NCBI RefSeq assembly: GCF_910579375.1
Contig: NZ_CAJTUJ010000118.1
Coordinates: 1 to 5,889, forward strand
From: an uncultured Rikenella sp.
GTDB lineage: Bacteria; Bacteroidota; Bacteroidia; Bacteroidales; Rikenellaceae
Length of the DNA: 5,889 nt
Direction: 5' to 3'
The position numbers were made by a program, and so were the translations under genes. Under the pieces are notes generated by a model. That model worked only from the letters and a program-made list of their open reading frames with translations. It had not been told where the DNA came from and ran no database searches. This document shows positions 5,120 to 5,889 of the stretch, piece by piece (position 1 is the first letter of the stretch; every line of letters starts with the position of its first letter).

Positions 5120-5710
5120 TTATGCAAACGCCAACCGCCTCTCATCCACCAGTTTGCGCAAGTTGATCAACGCATACCGCATCCTCCCCAGCGCCGTATT
5201 GATACTCACCCCCGTCTGCTGCGCGATCTCCTTGAAACTAAGGTCGAAATAGTGCCTTAAGACCACCACCTCCCGTTGCTCCTCCGGCAGCCGGTCGATC
5301 AGACTCCGCACATCCTCCTCCAGCTGATCCCGAATCATGCGATCCTCGACCGTCGGATCCGCCAACTCCTTGTTATTCAAGACATCGTACCCCGCATCCT
5401 CGCTCGTGACATGCGCCGGTCTGCGCCCTCCCCGGAAAAAATCGATCACCTGATTGTGCGCAATTCGCAACACCCATGAGATGAACTTTCCGTTTTCGGC
5501 ATACTTGCCCCCTCTGAGGCTCCCGATCACCTTGATAAAGGTCTCCTGACAGAGGTCGTCCGCCGTCTGTCGATCCTTGACCAGCATCAGGATGTAGTTA
5601 TATACCTTTTTTCGATAACCTTCGATCAGGGTAGCAATCGCCGATTCGTCGCCATTGATGAACGACCGGAGCAACCGCTGCTCCTTGTCGTTTCTGATTT
5701 CGGTTTTCAT
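5120..5710 (-). CDS. RNA polymerase sigma factor, sigma-70 family, ECF type
   Basis: The product directs RNA polymerase core to a set of promoters. It has 196 residues, a usual ECF length, with only regions 2 and 4. Region 2 covers about 23-95, with DDLCQETF (51-58) for core binding and FISWVLRIAHNQVIDFFR (76-93) for -10 recognition. A linker of about 40 residues, rich in acidic residues, follows. Region 4 covers about 135-187: LPEEQREVVVLRHYFDLSFK leads into the helix-turn-helix EIAQQTGVSINTALGRMRYAL, which reads the -35 region. The ATG at 5708-5710 is chosen because the frame opens well there and 5' sequence is leader-like; no Shine-Dalgarno sequence is seen. A strong terminator right after the stop and an upstream promoter mark it as a single-gene unit; no anti-sigma gene adjoins it on the downstream side. 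Which genes it controls cannot be told from the window. Confidence 0.95.
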   Translation of the reverse strand: MKTEIRNDKEQRLLRSFINGDESAIATLIEGYRKKVYNYILMLVKDRQTADDLCQETFIKVIGSLRGGKYAENGKFISWVLRIAHNQVIDFFRGGRRPAHVTSEDAGYDVLNNKELADPTVEDRMIRDQLEEDVRSLIDRLPEEQREVVVLRHYFDLSFKEIAQQTGVSINTALGRMRYALINLRKLVDERRLAFA

Positions 5711-5715
5711 GGTTT

Positions 5716-5758
5716 CTACTCGTTTTAACGTGTGGTTTTGAGTAGATATCGATCGATA
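5716..5758. promoter_or_regulatory. Inverted repeats in the sigma-gene leader
   Basis: CTACTC (5716-5721) and GAGTAG (5740-5745) are inverted partners. TATCGATCGATA (5747-5758) is a perfect 12-bp palindrome. Both sit between the promoter and the start codon, where they could bind a regulator or fold in the mRNA and affect translation. No known operator is recognised. Confidence 0.4.
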
Positions 5759-5809
5759 GGCAACTTGTATTTATCGTAAATCGGTAAAAAATCCCCCTTG
5801 GGTCGGAGA

Positions 5810-5840
5810 CAAGATACGAACAATTTCGCAATCCGCCAAA
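5810..5840 (-). promoter_or_regulatory. Sigma-gene promoter (Bacteroidetes type)
   Basis: On the minus strand TTTG (5837-5840) is followed after 20 nt by TATCTTG (5810-5816), close to the Bacteroidetes housekeeping pattern TTTG-N19-TAnnTTTG. The predicted transcript would start near 5803, giving a leader of about 90 nt. The eleven bases around the -7 element are identical to those before gcvP. Confidence 0.65.
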
Positions 5841-5846
5841 TTTTCT

Positions 5847-5869
5847 CCCCCCTGTCGGTAGGGGGGGGG
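5847..5869. repeat. C6 ... G9 homopolymer pair upstream of the sigma promoter
   Basis: Six C (5847-5852) and nine G (5861-5869) enclose TGTCGGTA and could form a six-pair hairpin. The pair begins 7 nt upstream of the -33 element. G9 tracts are prone to length change during replication. Confidence 0.7.
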
Positions 5870-5889
5870 CAAACCCTATACCAAAAACG

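Overview
The window looks like a chromosomal piece of a GC-rich Bacteroidales gut bacterium, most likely Alistipes or another member of the Rikenellaceae. The reasons are a one-chain glycine dehydrogenase, an ECF-type sigma factor, a promoter with the Bacteroidetes layout TTTG-N20-TAtcTTG, no Shine-Dalgarno sequences before the two genes, C-ending codons, and FISUMP-type C-terminal fragments. The genus is an inference; the phylum is fairly safe.

Layout. Positions 1-61 are a short gap with nothing I can name. Positions 62-2929 (minus strand) hold a complete gcvP, which encodes the P-protein of the glycine cleavage system. Its putative promoter lies at about 2965-2975. Positions 2991-3515 (plus strand) hold two start-less C-terminal pieces of a FISUMP-like (Fibrobacter succinogenes major paralogous domain) surface protein. 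They have near-identical ends and different cores. Positions 3516-4875 contain no credible gene but are densely built from inverted repeats. At least four, perhaps five or six, copies of one two-hairpin design recur. Some copies share sequence, while others share only the pairing. A 79-nt long hairpin and a separate perfect 10-bp hairpin follow. Positions 4876-5055 are mostly featureless, with a few short repeats. A perfect 17-bp terminator (5056-5104) then ends the sigma-factor gene (5120-5710, minus), which is transcribed from a promoter at 5810-5840. A G9 tract lies just upstream of that promoter.

How the parts relate. The two intact genes are housekeeping or regulatory, point the same way, and seem independent: the sigma gene has its own promoter and terminator and no visible anti-sigma partner. 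The 2.1-kb stretch between them is the unusual part. The protein fragments there could be silent donor cassettes or plain gene remains. The hairpin modules keep complementarity while changing sequence, which suggests selection on structure, either as RNA or as single-stranded DNA. By eye, wobble pairs slightly favour a plus-strand RNA. No transposase, reverse transcriptase, recombinase, tRNA, rRNA or CRISPR array is visible.
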